A DNA stretch of 64,000 nt from Nocardioides massiliensis (GCF_030811215.1 NZ_JAUSQM010000001.1:1674001-1738000); one strand, 5' to 3'; numbered from the stretch's first letter, positions 26,502 through 35,557 are shown. Notes: generated by a model not told the origin, from the sequence alone. Numbers and translations are program-made.

Positions 26502-27211
26502 GGCTCGCGACACGGCGTCGGCGGACGACCGGCCTCGAGCACGAGCAGCTGCTCTGGGCGTGGCAGTCGGCGTCGCTGCTGCTCGGCTACCCCGACGACG
26601 ACCTGCGGGCGCGACTGCCGTTGGTACGCCGCGCGGTCGAGGCGCTGCCCGACTCGGTCGCCGGTCCGCTCGGCACCACCCTCGAGCACCTCGAGCACGT
26701 CGACTGGGACCAGGCGCAGGCGGACTATGTCGAGACCTTCGACACCCGCCGTCGGCACAACCTCTTCCTCACCTACTTCGCCCATGGCGACACCCGCAAG
26801 CGCGGGCTCGCGCTCCTGCGGTTCAAGCAGACCTACCTCGAGGCCGGCTTCGTCCCCGACGACTCCGAGCTCCCCGACCACCTCTGCGTCGTGCTGGAGT
26901 TCGCCGCAACCGTCGACGCCGCCACCGGCAAGCAGCTGATGCTCGATCATCGCGCCGGGCTCGAGCTGCTGCGGATCTCGCTCGCCGAGGTCGGTTCGCC
27001 CTGGGCCGGTGCGGTCGCCGCCGTGTGCGCGACCCTCCCGCCCCTCGGCGAGGACGAGTGGGACGCCGTACGCCGACTGGCTGCGGAGGGCCCGCCCGAG
27101 GAGGAGGTCGGGCTCACGCCGTACGCCACACCGGGCTTCGACCCCGGCCCGGCCGCACCCGAAGCGGGTCCGGTCACCCTGCCCATGCCGTCGTTCCCGG
27201 GAGCGCGCTGA
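26498..27211 (+). CDS. narJ: Nitrate reductase assembly chaperone
   Basis: A 237-residue NarJ/TorD-family chaperone: WAWQSASLLLGYPDDDLRARLP, then YVETFDTRRRHNLFLTYFAHGDTRKRG and ELPDHLCVVLEFAA, all typical of NarJ. It guides Mo-cofactor insertion into NarG before membrane attachment. The C-terminal 30 residues are Pro-rich and unconserved. It overlaps narH by 4 nt and narI by 1 nt. Confidence 0.95.
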   Translation: MRLATRRRRTTGLEHEQLLWAWQSASLLLGYPDDDLRARLPLVRRAVEALPDSVAGPLGTTLEHLEHVDWDQAQADYVETFDTRRRHNLFLTYFAHGDTRKRGLALLRFKQTYLEAGFVPDDSELPDHLCVVLEFAATVDAATGKQLMLDHRAGLELLRISLAEVGSPWAGAVAAVCATLPPLGEDEWDAVRRLAAEGPPEEEVGLTPYATPGFDPGPAAPEAGPVTLPMPSFPGAR

Positions 27212-27942
27212 TGGACGTCTTCCTCTGGGTGATCGTGCCCTACATCTGCCTGGCCGTCTTCGTCGTCGGCCACTTCTGGCGCTACCGCTACGACAAGTTC
27301 GGCTGGACGACGCGCTCCTCGCAGCTCTACGAGGACCGGCTGCTGCGATGGGGGAGCCCGCTGTTCCACTTCGGGATGCTCGGCGTCGTCGGCGGCCACG
27401 TCATCGGCCTGCTGATTCCGCGTTCGTGGACCGACGCCATCGGGATCGACGACCACCTCTACCACTACATCGCCGTCGTCGGCGGGCTCGCCGCCGGGAT
27501 CCTCACGGTCGTCGGGATGGTCATCCTGATCTACCGCCGACGCACCATCGGACCGGTCTTCTCCGCGACGACGGTCATGGACAAGGTGATGTACGCCTTC
27601 CTCGCCCTGGCCATCGTCTTCGGGATGTGGAACACCATTGCCGGCTCGATCTTCACCATCGGCGGGGAATACAACTACCGCGAAGGCGTCTCGGTCTGGT
27701 ACCGCCAGTTCCTCGCCTTCCAGCCCGACCCCTCGCTGATGGCCGAGGCGCCGCCGGGATTCCAGCTGCACGCGATGACGGCGTTCCTGCTCTTCGCAAT
27801 CTGGCCCTTCACCCGGCTCGTCCACGTCTTCAGCGCGCCGCTCGGCTACGTCACCCGGCCCTACATCGTCTACCGCAGCCGCGACACCACGCAGCTCGGG
27901 AGCCACAGCCCGCGGCGCGGGTGGGACCGCGCGGGGCGCTAG
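27211..27942 (+). CDS. narI: Respiratory nitrate reductase, gamma subunit
   Basis: A 243-residue membrane protein with five transmembrane helices, the NarI cytochrome b fold. Candidate heme-ligating histidines lie in SPLFHFGMLGVVGGHVIG and in the C-terminal LHAMTAFLLFA and RLVHVFSAP segments. It anchors NarGH and oxidises menaquinol. The start codon overlaps the narJ stop (TGATG). It is the last gene of narKGHJI; no nitrate-sensing two-component system lies nearby. Confidence 0.96.
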   Translation: MDVFLWVIVPYICLAVFVVGHFWRYRYDKFGWTTRSSQLYEDRLLRWGSPLFHFGMLGVVGGHVIGLLIPRSWTDAIGIDDHLYHYIAVVGGLAAGILTVVGMVILIYRRRTIGPVFSATTVMDKVMYAFLALAIVFGMWNTIAGSIFTIGGEYNYREGVSVWYRQFLAFQPDPSLMAEAPPGFQLHAMTAFLLFAIWPFTRLVHVFSAPLGYVTRPYIVYRSRDTTQLGSHSPRRGWDRAGR

Positions 27943-27983
27943 CTGCCGGCTCGACCGGGCTATGTGATCCGCGCTACACAAAA

Positions 27984-28013
27984 CGGATAACCTTCTGTAT
28001 GTTTGGTTATCCG
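27984..28013. promoter_or_regulatory. Inverted repeat operator, island site 1
   Basis: CGGATAACC and GGTTATCCG form perfect 9-bp arms around 12 nt, ending 36 nt before the EthD gene start. The right half (TATGTTTGGTTATCC) matches site 4 (TATGGTCGGTTATCC) at 13 of 15 positions. Confidence 0.65.
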
Positions 28014-28049
28014 GCTTCACGTGATGCCGGTCACCCGTGGGGAGGCGCG

Positions 28050-28388
28050 ATGTTCAAGCTCATTGCCTGTTGGTCCGCACCGTCAGCCGAGGACGAGGAC
28101 GAGTTCGAGAAGCACTACGCCGAGGTTCATCTCCCGGCCGCCGCGAAGGCGCCGGGGATGCGGCAGCTAGTGGCGACGCGCACGACCAGTGGTCTCGAAG
28201 GTGCCGAGTCCGGGTTCTATCGGGTCGCCGAGCTCGTGTTCGACTCGAAGGCGGACCTCGAGACCAGCGAGCAGTCCCCGGAGTGGGCTGCCATGCGCGC
28301 CGACGCCGGGGTCATGATCGAACGGTTCGGAGTGAGCCTGACGGTCGGCATGGGCGAGGTGCACGAGGTCGATCTGGGGGCGCGATGA
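28050..28388 (+). CDS. EthD domain-containing protein
   Basis: A 112-residue small protein of the dimeric alpha-beta barrel EthD family: the N-terminal strand FKLIACWSAP, FEKHYAEVHLPAAAKAPGMR and a central FYRVAELVFDS. EthD proteins accompany P450 and other oxidative catabolic systems (first seen in ether degradation), but their catalytic role is not settled. A GGGGAGG site precedes ATG 28050. It overlaps the SDR downstream (ATGA) and lies behind operator site 1. Confidence 0.85.
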   Translation: MFKLIACWSAPSAEDEDEFEKHYAEVHLPAAAKAPGMRQLVATRTTSGLEGAESGFYRVAELVFDSKADLETSEQSPEWAAMRADAGVMIERFGVSLTVGMGEVHEVDLGAR

Positions 28389-29119
28389 CCATCCTGGTCA
28401 CCGGGGGCTCCTCCGGGATCGGTCGCGCCATCGCGGTGCACTGGGCAGGTCTCGGGCACGACGTGATCGTCAACTACCACGCCAATGACGGTGCTGCCGA
28501 GGAGACGAAGCAGGTCGTGGCCGCCGCTGGCGGACGTCCGGTCCTGGTGAAGGCTGACGTAGGGACGCAGGACGGTGTCCGCGCGGTGACCGAAGCCGTG
28601 CGTCGCGAGACCGAGGTGCTCGATCTCTACGTCCACTGCGCCGCGCTCGCTGTCACCGGGGGAGCGCTCGAGGTTGATCCGACTCTGCTGGCCCAGGCGA
28701 TCGCGGTCAACGGCACCTCTCTGGTGCCGCTGGTCCAGGGGTTGCTGCCGGTGCTCCAGCGTGGCAGCAGTGTGGTCTACATCAGCAGCCGCGGCGCGCG
28801 CTCGGTTGTGCCTTCGTACGTCGCCTTGGGGCCGTCCAAGTCCTTGGGAGAGGCCCTGATCCGCTATCTCGCTGTCGAGCTAGCGCCGCACGGGGTCCGC
28901 GCCAACACGATCGCAGCGGGGCCGCTGGATACGCCGGCGTTCCGCACGATGTTCGGAGACAGTGCGCAAGCACGGCTGGACGGCGCCGCGGCCGCAAATC
29001 CCAGTGGGCGGGGCCTGGGCTTCGATGACGTCATCGCCGCGCTCGAGCTGATCACCGCCCCCCAGAACGTCATGATCCAGGGGCAGACCCTGATGGTCGA
29101 CGGGGGCATCTCCCTCTAG
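28385..29119 (+). CDS. SDR, FabL-like enoyl reductase type
   Basis: A 244-residue SDR. The nucleotide motif GGSSGIGRA is classical, but the usual YxxxK is absent: the sequence is YVALGPSK, Tyr followed by six residues and Lys. The Y-x6-K spacing, SSRG before it, RYLAVELAP after it, and the C-terminal NVMIQGQTLMVDGG all resemble Bacillus FabL, an enoyl-ACP reductase. It may therefore reduce or oxidise an alpha,beta double bond rather than a carbonyl. It is coupled to the EthD gene by ATGA overlap. Function is inferred from motif only. Confidence 0.75.
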   Translation: MTILVTGGSSGIGRAIAVHWAGLGHDVIVNYHANDGAAEETKQVVAAAGGRPVLVKADVGTQDGVRAVTEAVRRETEVLDLYVHCAALAVTGGALEVDPTLLAQAIAVNGTSLVPLVQGLLPVLQRGSSVVYISSRGARSVVPSYVALGPSKSLGEALIRYLAVELAPHGVRANTIAAGPLDTPAFRTMFGDSAQARLDGAAAANPSGRGLGFDDVIAALELITAPQNVMIQGQTLMVDGGISL

Positions 29120-29175
29120 GAGTCCGTCCCGGGTTCGGGCACGGTGCCCGGTTCGGGTGCTGCCCGGCCTCGATT

Positions 29176-29190
29176 CAAACCGATCGTTTG
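29176..29190. promoter_or_regulatory. Inverted repeat operator, island site 2
   Basis: CAAAC-N5-GTTTG is a perfect 5-bp inverted repeat, 21 nt before the solute-binding protein start. Its right half (CGTTTGTTAC) resembles the island half-site. Confidence 0.5.
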
Positions 29191-29211
29191 TTACTGAGAG
29201 ATGGAGCAGGA

Positions 29212-30381
29212 ATGTCAACGAAGAAGATCGTGGCGGCGCTGTCCAGCGCCGTGCTGCTCAGCGGTGCGCTGGCGGCGTGCAGCGACTCGGGCATGGGCGG
29301 CGACTCCGCGTCCGGCGGCCTGAACGTGAAGGCTGGAGTGATCGGTCCCAAGACGAGCCCCGCCTCGCAGTACTGGACCGAGCTGGAGCGCGGCATCGAG
29401 CTGGCGCAGGACGAAGCGGAGGAGCGCTACGGCGTGACCTTCGACCTCGTCAAGCGTGACGACAAGGGCGAGCCCGAGACGGGGGCGCGCCTGATCCAGG
29501 AGCTGTTGAACCAGGAGCAGGTCGATGTGCTGTTCGGTCCCTCGCTCTCAGGCGTCGCCCTCCAGGTCGCGCCGATCATCCAGCGATCCGGGCGGCCGTG
29601 GATGACGGGAATCCCGACAGCCGACGAGATCATCGACTACTCGGCGCAGCCGAACTGGGCCTTCCGCACCAACTACAACAACGCGCAGAACATCGAGGCC
29701 GTCGCCGCCACGGCCTTCGGCGAGGGCAAGACCGTCGGAATGATCTATGGCACCGACGGCTTCGGCCAAGCGGGTTATGACGCTGTCCGCTCCTACGCCG
29801 AGGACAACGGACTCGACCTCGTGAAGGCCGAGGGTGTGGACCCCGGAGCGACGTCGATGACCGCGCAGGTCAACGCCCTGAGGCGGGACGGGGTCGACAC
29901 CGTCATCGTCTGGTTCACCACCGGTGCCGACCACGCCACGATGCTGCGGAGCATGGCGCAGGTCAGCTACGAGCCGGAGGTCGTGGCCACGGCGACGATC
30001 CTCGACCCAGCGTTCACCGAGCTCTCGAAGCCGGCGGAGTGGGACGGCACGGTGTTCGCCGCTCCGATCGACTTCCAGGCCCCCGAGCTGACTGACCTCA
30101 CCGACCGCTACGAGGAGGAGTACGGCGAGGAGCCGCTGATCCTCACCGCGGTGTGGTCGTTGTACTCCGCGACGCTGACCTACGCGGCAGCCGTGGCGGA
30201 GGCCGGCGACGCCAATGACTACACGGCGGTCCGCGACGCGATGGAGTCCCTGGAGAGCGTCGAGGTCCTCGGCCAGACGTTCGACCAGCCCTTCGCCGAG
30301 GACGACCACGAGCTGTTCACCCCCGACGACTGGATCGCCTACCGCTTCGACGAGTCCGGCGAAGTCGTCAAGGTCGACTGA
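29212..30381 (+). CDS. ABC transporter substrate-binding lipoprotein (branched-chain type)
   Basis: A 389-residue periplasmic-binding-protein type 1 lipoprotein. The signal peptide MSTKKIVAALSSAVLLSGAL ends in a lipobox (LAAC). The mature part has the Leu/Ile/Val-binding fold: GPKTSPASQYWTELERGIEL, VDVLFGPSLSGVALQVAPII, FGQAGYDAV. ATG at 29212 follows GGAGCAGG. It is the first gene of the importer operon. In catabolic clusters such receptors often bind aromatic or alicyclic acids rather than amino acids; that reading here is contextual. Confidence 0.9.
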   Translation: MSTKKIVAALSSAVLLSGALAACSDSGMGGDSASGGLNVKAGVIGPKTSPASQYWTELERGIELAQDEAEERYGVTFDLVKRDDKGEPETGARLIQELLNQEQVDVLFGPSLSGVALQVAPIIQRSGRPWMTGIPTADEIIDYSAQPNWAFRTNYNNAQNIEAVAATAFGEGKTVGMIYGTDGFGQAGYDAVRSYAEDNGLDLVKAEGVDPGATSMTAQVNALRRDGVDTVIVWFTTGADHATMLRSMAQVSYEPEVVATATILDPAFTELSKPAEWDGTVFAAPIDFQAPELTDLTDRYEEEYGEEPLILTAVWSLYSATLTYAAAVAEAGDANDYTAVRDAMESLESVEVLGQTFDQPFAEDDHELFTPDDWIAYRFDESGEVVKVD

Positions 30382-30438
30382 CCAGCGGCCGGGCTGGCGC
30401 ACGCGTCAGCCCGGCCACCCATCCTCTGAGGAGCACGC

Positions 30439-31302
30439 ATGGACTCCGTCCTCGTCGGCATCACGATCGGCGGACTGTACGCCCTGGTCGGACTGGCATT
30501 CGTCCTGACCTTCCAGACGACCCGCACCCTGAACTTCGCGCTGGGTGAGTTCATCACCGCAGGCGGGTTCGCTTTCCTGGCGTTCGTCGCCCTCGACCTG
30601 CCCGCCTGGCTCGCACTGGCCTTCGCGGTCGTCGCGATCGGCATCCTGGGGGCCATCATCGAGCGCCTGGTCGTACGTCCGTTCAACTCAGGTGCGCACG
30701 ACATCAGGTGGTTGCTCACGACCGCAGGGCTGTCACTGATCATGCTCGACCTCCTGCGCAACTCGCAGGGTGCCGGCACCCGAGCGGTCGGTGACATCGG
30801 GTTCGACGGCTTCACCGCCATCGCGGGCGTGCGCGTCAGCACGCAGCTGTTGTTCATGCTCGTGCTCGCCGTCGTCGTGACTCTCGCACTGACCTGGTTC
30901 ACCCAACGCACGCGCGTGGGCACCATCTTCCGCGCAGTCGCCGAGGACCGCGAGACCGCGTCCTTGATGGGGATCAACCCCGCTGTCGTTGCGCTCGGCG
31001 CCTACGCACTGGCCATGGGGATCGCAGCCCTCGCCGGCGTGATGTACAGCGCGGAGGTAGGACTCTCGATAGGCACAGGGCAGTCGCTGCTCGTCGCCGG
31101 ATTCGCCACGGCGATCCTGGGCGGACTCGACAGCATCCCCGGAGCGTTGCTCGGAGGACTGGTGTACGGCGTCACCTCGGTGGTGGCCATGGATCTGTTC
31201 GGCACCGCGGTCGGAGGAGTTCTCGGACTGGTCCTGACCGTGGTCGTCCTTGCCGTGCGCCCCCAGGGTCTGCTCGGCCGCGTCGTGATGGAGAAGGTCT
31301 GA
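30439..31302 (+). CDS. Branched-chain-type ABC transporter permease (LivH)
   Basis: A 287-residue permease with about eight hydrophobic segments. LivH family features include MDSVLVGITIGGLYALVGLAFV at the N-terminus, TLNFALGEF, VRPFNSGAHD and AILGGLDSIPGALLGGLVYG (the EAA-like loop). It pairs with the fused permease/ATPase that begins at its own stop codon (1-nt overlap). Confidence 0.92.
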   Translation: MDSVLVGITIGGLYALVGLAFVLTFQTTRTLNFALGEFITAGGFAFLAFVALDLPAWLALAFAVVAIGILGAIIERLVVRPFNSGAHDIRWLLTTAGLSLIMLDLLRNSQGAGTRAVGDIGFDGFTAIAGVRVSTQLLFMLVLAVVVTLALTWFTQRTRVGTIFRAVAEDRETASLMGINPAVVALGAYALAMGIAALAGVMYSAEVGLSIGTGQSLLVAGFATAILGGLDSIPGALLGGLVYGVTSVVAMDLFGTAVGGVLGLVLTVVVLAVRPQGLLGRVVMEKV

Positions 31303-33266
31303 TGTCCACTGTCGACGGCTACCGACGTAGCCTCCTGCGCAAGGACCTGCTGGTCCTCCTCGTTGCCGTGACCATCGCAGCGGTTGCGGTCGTTCCCGGC
31401 ATCGGCGGCGACCCGATGACGATCTCCCGGAGTCAGTCGATGGGGGCTATCGGCGTCGCCCTCATCGCGGCGTGCGGACTGAACTTGCTGGCCGGGTACG
31501 CCGGACTCGTCTCGCTCGGTCAGGGCGCGTTCGTCGCGATCGGTGCCTATCTGAGCGCCTGGGCGATGCTCGACCTCGGGCTCTGGTGGCCGCTTGCGAT
31601 CGTGGCGGCGATCGCCGCATCAGCCGGCGCCGGGGCCGTCCTCTCGCTTGCCGCAGCCCGCCTGTCCGGGCCCCAAGTCGCGATGATCACCTTGGCCTTC
31701 GCCATCGTGGTGCACCGGTTGTTCAACGAGCTCGGGATGTTCGGTCGGCTCGCCGGCTACCCGAACGTCTCCAACCACGACACGTCGTTGCTCGATCCCG
31801 TGACGATCGGAGGGGTCGCGCTGGAGCCGCCGTTGTTCGCCGGCACATCGCCGTTGGTCATGCTGCTCGTCGCCGTCGTGGTCGTGCTCGCCTTCGTCGC
31901 GTACCGCAACCTGACGCAGTCGGCGTGGGGGCGGAGCCTGCGAGCGATCGCCACCAACGAGATCGTCGCCTCCCACATCGGGATCAACGCCCGCCGTCGC
32001 AAGACCGCGGTCTTCACCGTAGCCGCAGCCTTCGGCGGCGTGGCCGGCACGATGCAGACGCAGCTGCAGGCGCACCTGCAGCCGGAGTCCTTCACGTTCA
32101 CGCTAAGCCTCAGCCTCGTGATCATGGTCATCCTCGGGGGGGCTGGCCGGCTCTACGGCCCGGTCGTCGGTGTGCTGGTGTTGATGACGCTCGAGCACTC
32201 CAACGCCATGCACGCGCTCGTCGAGTTCCAGCAGGAGAACCTCAGCGACAGCTGGTTCCTCTCGGACGAGGGCCTCACCGGTCTTCTGCTGATCCTCACC
32301 CTGGTGTTTCTTCCGTCAGGGATCGTCGGCGGGGCCCAGCAGCTGCGCTACCGGCGGTCCCGGCGTACCGAGGCCGCTCCCGACCCCGAGGTGGCAATCG
32401 ACGCTGATGCGACGATCCGTCGCGAAGCCGCTCGGCATGAGGCGTCCACGACGCCGCTTGCCGAGCTCCCCGTAGCCATGGAGCTGGCGAACGTCACCCA
32501 CCGGTTCTCCGGCCTGATCGCGGTCGACGACATGCAGCTGACGCTGCGCGCAGGGTCGATTCACGCGCTCGTCGGACCCAACGGTGCCGGCAAGACGACC
32601 CTGGTCAACCTGACCACGGGCGTCTACCCGATGCAGGGCGGGTCGTCGAGCTCGATCCTCGGGACCGAGGCGACAGGACTCCCACCCCACGAGATCTACC
32701 GCCTCGGGGTTGCGCGCACCTTCCAGACCCCGCAGCTGTTCCACGGCGAGTCGGCTCTCGTCAACGTGATGTCGGGTCTCGACGCCCGCCTGGGCCAGTC
32801 CTTCCTCGCCACGCTCCTGCGGCTTCCCCGAATCCGCAGGCTCGAGGCGGAGGCGCGCGAGCGCGCAATGGAGCTGCTGCGTCGGTTGGGGATCGAGGAG
32901 CATGCTGAGGTGCCCACGGGCGAGCTTCCCTACGGACTCCAGCGAGCGGTGGAGCTCGCGAGGGCGTTGGCGAGCGACCCGAAGGTGCTCATCCTGGACG
33001 AGCCGGCGGCGGGACTGAACCCGTCGGAGACCTACGAGCTCGGCACCACGCTCGAGGCGATCGCCGCCTCCGGTGTCGCGATCCTGCTCGTGGAGCACGA
33101 CATGAGCCTGGTCATCCGGGTCGCGGATGAAGTCACCTGCATGGAACGCGGCGCACGGATCTATCACGGGGACGCGGCCGGTCTGCAGCAGGACGAACAG
33201 GTGCTCACGGCGTACCTCGGCGAAGGTCACGTCACCATCAAGGGAAAGGGCGGAGCCGATGCTTGA
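31302..33266 (+). CDS. Fused ABC permease and ATPase (LivM-LivG)
   Basis: A 654-residue fusion. Residues 1-350 are a LivM permease (GLNLLAGYAGLVSLGQGAFV, IFNELG-type core, VMVILGGAGRLYGPVVG). After a roughly 40-residue charged linker, residues 393-654 are a LivG ATPase with Walker A GPNGAGKTT, ABC signature LPYGLQRAVELARALA, Walker B VLILDEPAAGL and H-loop VEHDMSL. The fusion keeps full-length domains, so it is not a sequencing join. It overlaps livH by 1 nt and livF by 8 nt. Confidence 0.93.
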   Translation: MSTVDGYRRSLLRKDLLVLLVAVTIAAVAVVPGIGGDPMTISRSQSMGAIGVALIAACGLNLLAGYAGLVSLGQGAFVAIGAYLSAWAMLDLGLWWPLAIVAAIAASAGAGAVLSLAAARLSGPQVAMITLAFAIVVHRLFNELGMFGRLAGYPNVSNHDTSLLDPVTIGGVALEPPLFAGTSPLVMLLVAVVVVLAFVAYRNLTQSAWGRSLRAIATNEIVASHIGINARRRKTAVFTVAAAFGGVAGTMQTQLQAHLQPESFTFTLSLSLVIMVILGGAGRLYGPVVGVLVLMTLEHSNAMHALVEFQQENLSDSWFLSDEGLTGLLLILTLVFLPSGIVGGAQQLRYRRSRRTEAAPDPEVAIDADATIRREAARHEASTTPLAELPVAMELANVTHRFSGLIAVDDMQLTLRAGSIHALVGPNGAGKTTLVNLTTGVYPMQGGSSSSILGTEATGLPPHEIYRLGVARTFQTPQLFHGESALVNVMSGLDARLGQSFLATLLRLPRIRRLEAEARERAMELLRRLGIEEHAEVPTGELPYGLQRAVELARALASDPKVLILDEPAAGLNPSETYELGTTLEAIAASGVAILLVEHDMSLVIRVADEVTCMERGARIYHGDAAGLQQDEQVLTAYLGEGHVTIKGKGGADA

Positions 33267-34002
33267 GGCGCGAGGGGTCGCCGCCGGCTACGGGTCGGTG
33301 GACGTTCTACGCGGCATCGACCTGACACTGGCGCAGGACGAGGTCGTCGCGGTGGTCGGGGCCAACGGAGCCGGGAAGAGCACGCTGGTCCGCACGCTGA
33401 CCGGGTTGCTGACCGCCCGGTCGGGAACCATCACGATGGACGGTGACGCGATCACGACCACATCAGCCCATGCGCGCGCCCGTCGCGGGCTCGTGATGGT
33501 GCCCGAGGGCCGTCGGCTCTTCGCAAGCCTGACTGTCCAGGAGAATGTCGATCTCGGGCGGTCCGCGCGTGCGGGGCGGTCCGACGTCGACCCGTTCGAG
33601 GTACTGGGAGACATCTTCCCAATCCTCGCCGAACGGGCTCACCAACGCGCCGGTCTGTTGTCAGGCGGGGAGCAGCAGCAGGTGGCCCTCGCCCGCGCGC
33701 TGGTCGGTCGACCGCGCTACCTCTTGCTGGACGAGCCTTCGCTCGGGCTGAGCCCGGCCCTCACGACCCGGCTGTTTCAGACGGTCGCGAAGATCCGGGA
33801 GCACCTCCCGGTGGGGATCCTCCTGGTCGAGCAGATGGTCGACCGCGCCCTGGAGCTTGCTGACCGGGCGTACGTCATCGAGCGCGGCCAGGTGGTCCTC
33901 GAAGGACCTGCGTCCGAGGTAGCTGCCTCCGGTGAGGTCCAGCGGGCCTACCTCGGAGAGGTAGGGAGCCGCGAGGAGCAGCGCGGCGAGGAGACGAGGT
34001 AG
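33259..34002 (+). CDS. ABC transporter ATP-binding protein (LivF)
   Basis: A 247-residue LivF-type ATPase: Walker A GANGAGKST, Q-loop region MVPEGRRLFASLTVQEN (typical LivF), signature LLSGGEQQQVALARAL, Walker B YLLLDEPSLGL and VEQMV in place of the H-loop histidine, as usual for LivF. ATG at 33259 lies inside the 3' end of the LivM-LivG gene. It completes the importer of the island. Confidence 0.92.
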   Translation: MLEARGVAAGYGSVDVLRGIDLTLAQDEVVAVVGANGAGKSTLVRTLTGLLTARSGTITMDGDAITTTSAHARARRGLVMVPEGRRLFASLTVQENVDLGRSARAGRSDVDPFEVLGDIFPILAERAHQRAGLLSGGEQQQVALARALVGRPRYLLLDEPSLGLSPALTTRLFQTVAKIREHLPVGILLVEQMVDRALELADRAYVIERGQVVLEGPASEVAASGEVQRAYLGEVGSREEQRGEETR

Positions 34003-34003
34003 C

Positions 34004-34017
34004 CAAACTATGGTTTG
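34004..34017. promoter_or_regulatory. Inverted repeat operator, island site 3
   Basis: CAAAC-TATG-GTTTG is a perfect 5-bp inverted repeat 41 nt before the DUF35 gene. The flanks extend similarity: the minus-strand half reads GTTTGGCTAC and the plus-strand half GTTTGCTTAAC. It overlaps no coding sequence and marks a separate promoter for the thiolase-P450 operon. Confidence 0.65.
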
Positions 34018-34058
34018 CTTAACTGGCTGCACCGCCAGCCGTAGAGGAGGACACGACC

Positions 34059-34409
34059 ATGAGTGATCCGCGTCCGCGAGTCGAGCTGTCCGACCCACCG
34101 CGCATCGTCGGGGTCACGTGCACCCGATGCTCCCACCCGATGCCGACCCCGCGCCCGGCCTGTGCCGTGTGCCGGGGGCCGGTGGCCGAGGCGCGCTTCG
34201 GTCCCGACGGGGTCGTGTGGTCTGCAACCGTGGTGCGCATCGCCGTCGGTGACCGCACCCCGCCCTACGCCCTGGCCTACGTCGACCTCGACGGCGGCCC
34301 GCGGGTCCTCGCCCACGTAGACGGCCAGGAGTCCGCGCCACCGGTCGGGAGTCGCGTGCGTCTCGTTGCCCCCACCGCCGGCGACGTCACCGTGGAGGTG
34401 GTCGCGTGA
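34059..34409 (+). CDS. DUF35 / OB-fold zinc-ribbon protein
   Basis: A 116-residue protein with a CxxC...CxxC rubredoxin-like ribbon (CTRC and CAVC) at residues about 20-40, followed by an OB-fold (VVWSATVVRIAVGDRTPPYALAYVDL). Proteins of this type form complexes with SCP2-type thiolases or enoyl hydratases, as for ChsH2/Ltp2 in steroid side-chain degradation. The next gene is exactly such a thiolase, overlapping by 4 nt (GTGA). A role as thiolase partner is therefore likely. Confidence 0.85.
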   Translation: MSDPRPRVELSDPPRIVGVTCTRCSHPMPTPRPACAVCRGPVAEARFGPDGVVWSATVVRIAVGDRTPPYALAYVDLDGGPRVLAHVDGQESAPPVGSRVRLVAPTAGDVTVEVVA

Positions 34410-35557
34410 GCCAGTGGATCCGAGGGGTCGGCACCTCTCACTTCGGCAAGCAGCGCGACGTCTCTGTCGCCGAGCTCGCCTGGCAGGCGATCGGCGAGGC
34501 GCTCGTGGACGGTGAGGGCGTGGATCCCGGACGGATCGATGCGGTCTACGTCGGAAGCGTGTTTGGTGAGCCGGGCGTCGCCATGCGGGCCCTGCAAGGG
34601 TGTGCCATCACGGGCGTGCCGATCGTGACCGTCGAGAACGCCTGCGCCAGCGGCACCTCCGCCCTCCACGAGGCCGCCTTCGCCCTCGAGTCCGGTCGGT
34701 ACGAGACCGTCCTCGTGCTGGGCCTGGAACACATGTCGACGCTGTTCAGGGGACCGATCGTGCCGCAGCAGAGCGACACGGAGGGCCGCACCGGTCTGGC
34801 GATGCCCAGCATGTACGCGATGGAGGCCAGCCGGTGGCTGCACGAGGGCCGCGTCACCCTGGAGCAGCTGGCGGCGGTGTCGGTGAAGAACCACCGGCAC
34901 GCGCTGCACAACGCTCGCGCCCAGTATCGCGGTGACTACACGATCGCCGAGGTCCTGGACTCACCGATGATCTCGGACCCCCTGACGCTGTTGCAGTGCA
35001 GTCCGATCTCGGACGGTGCAGCGGCCGTCGTCCTCTCGGCACGGCGCGGCTCCGGCCGCGACGTCGAGCTGCTCGCCAGCGCACAGCTGTCCGGAGGACC
35101 GTGGGACCACCGGAGCACCAACGTGTGGGGCTACCAGCTGATCCACGACACCGCGCAGACGGCGTACGCAAAGGCGGGGCTCGGGCCTGCGGACGTCGAC
35201 CTCGCCGAGGTGCACGACGCGTTCACGATCGGCGAGCTCACCACCACGGAGGCGCTCGGGCTCGCGGGTGAGGGCGAGGCAGGGCGGATGGCTGCGGACG
35301 GGGTCACGGCACTGGGTGGCCGGCTACCGGTCAACCCGTCCGGGGGTCTGCTCTCGCGCGGACACCCGCTGGGCGCGACCGGAGTGGCGCAGGTGGCCGA
35401 GATCGCTTGGCAGCTGCGAGGCGAAGCAGGAGGACGGCAAGTGACCGGTGCTCGAGTGGGCCTGGTCGAGACCATGGGCGGCGGAGTCTCGGGGGTGGAC
35501 GGCAATGCCTGCGTCGTCGCGCTCCTGAGGGCCGCAGAGGGCAAGGGAAAGTCATGA
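34406..35557 (+). CDS. SCP2-type thiolase / acetyl-CoA acetyltransferase
   Basis: A 383-residue thiolase-fold protein. The nucleophile is Cys80 in ENACASGTSA, followed by VHDAFTIGE and the C-terminal SRGHPLGATG with the catalytic histidine. These motifs and the DUF35 partner place it with lipid-transfer-protein (SCP2) thiolases, which do C-C cleavage (thiolysis or retro-aldol) of CoA thioesters. It starts by GTGA overlap with the DUF35 gene and ends in an ATGA overlap with the P450 gene. Confidence 0.88.
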   Translation: MSQWIRGVGTSHFGKQRDVSVAELAWQAIGEALVDGEGVDPGRIDAVYVGSVFGEPGVAMRALQGCAITGVPIVTVENACASGTSALHEAAFALESGRYETVLVLGLEHMSTLFRGPIVPQQSDTEGRTGLAMPSMYAMEASRWLHEGRVTLEQLAAVSVKNHRHALHNARAQYRGDYTIAEVLDSPMISDPLTLLQCSPISDGAAAVVLSARRGSGRDVELLASAQLSGGPWDHRSTNVWGYQLIHDTAQTAYAKAGLGPADVDLAEVHDAFTIGELTTTEALGLAGEGEAGRMAADGVTALGGRLPVNPSGGLLSRGHPLGATGVAQVAEIAWQLRGEAGGRQVTGARVGLVETMGGGVSGVDGNACVVALLRAAEGKGKS

